NCBI GenBank assembly: GCA_020724265.1
Contig: DYHH01000018.1
Location: 1 to 53,683 of the forward strand
DNA: 53,683 nt
DNA from: Melioribacter roseus
Lineage (GTDB): Bacteria; Bacteroidota; Ignavibacteria; Ignavibacteriales; Melioribacteraceae
Reading direction: 5' to 3'
The number at the start of each line of letters is the position of its first letter. Within the stretch, counting starts at the first letter, position 1. Both the position numbers and the translations under genes were made by a program. Below, in pieces: positions 53,659 through 53,683 of the stretch. The notes under the pieces are model-generated. The model had not been told where the DNA came from. It worked only from the letters and a program-made list of their open reading frames with translations, and searched no databases.

Positions 53659-53683
53659 CAAAAAAAAATGGAATCCCGTTTGC
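53629..53683 (+). repeat. 55-bp direct repeat, copy 2
   Basis: Identical to 53269-53323 and running to the window edge, so its true length is unknown. It may continue into another terminator and another GIY-YIG gene. Confidence 0.9.

Overview
The window is AT-rich, densely coded DNA that looks like a chromosome of the Ignavibacteriota/Bacteroidota-Chlorobiota group. The clues are a PorQ-like type IX secretion protein, two proteins with C-terminal type IX sorting domains (one with the classic YPNPFNPS start), TAnnTTTG-type promoter boxes, and many signal-peptide proteins ending in AQ or GQ. The phylum is inferred from family content, not from a search.

Layout. 1-306 is a leader with one strong hairpin. 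307-9951 holds mfd and the pyruvate dehydrogenase complex (aceE, aceF, lpdA). 9971-13709 holds a secreted TPR protein, a convergent porQ, htpX and an unknown signal-peptide protein. 13785-19920 is a tight plus-strand run: bamD, a thioesterase, an FG-GAP repeat protein, a type IX-sorted metalloprotease and ccmAB. 19904-20596 is a convergent NarL-type regulator. 20703-25451 is a zinc locus (Fur-family regulator behind a perfect 17-bp palindrome, znuACB), then lgt and a beta-propeller lipoprotein. 25547-28011 holds mazEF, an unknown gene and an RNA m5C methyltransferase. 28252-31421 (minus) is glnA, an Lrp-type regulator and pdxB; aspS follows on plus.

33875-44299 is the centre of interest: a type IV pilus locus with two tandem pilin-like genes, each behind a sigma-54-like promoter, then pilC, an AbiEii-type toxin pair wedged into the operon, pilB, pilT, apparent PilM-PilN and PilO-PilP fusions, a secretin and a receiver protein. 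It runs into a large hybrid kinase and a receiver-DHp protein that lacks an ATPase domain. After a type IX-sorted secreted protein, an NtrB/NtrC-like pair lies on minus (50671-53053); its sigma-54 activator is a natural candidate partner for the pilin promoters. The window ends in a tRNA-Lys, a GIY-YIG gene, and a 5'-truncated tRNA whose sequence encodes the tail of the GIY-YIG protein.

The larger intergenic islands (28012-28251, 33278-33874, 50338-50670) are built from the same dispersed palindromic repeat families. The clearest has an 11-bp stem and a 27-28-nt loop, with four copies, one carrying two compensatory stem changes. No CRISPR array, insertion sequence or phage gene was seen.
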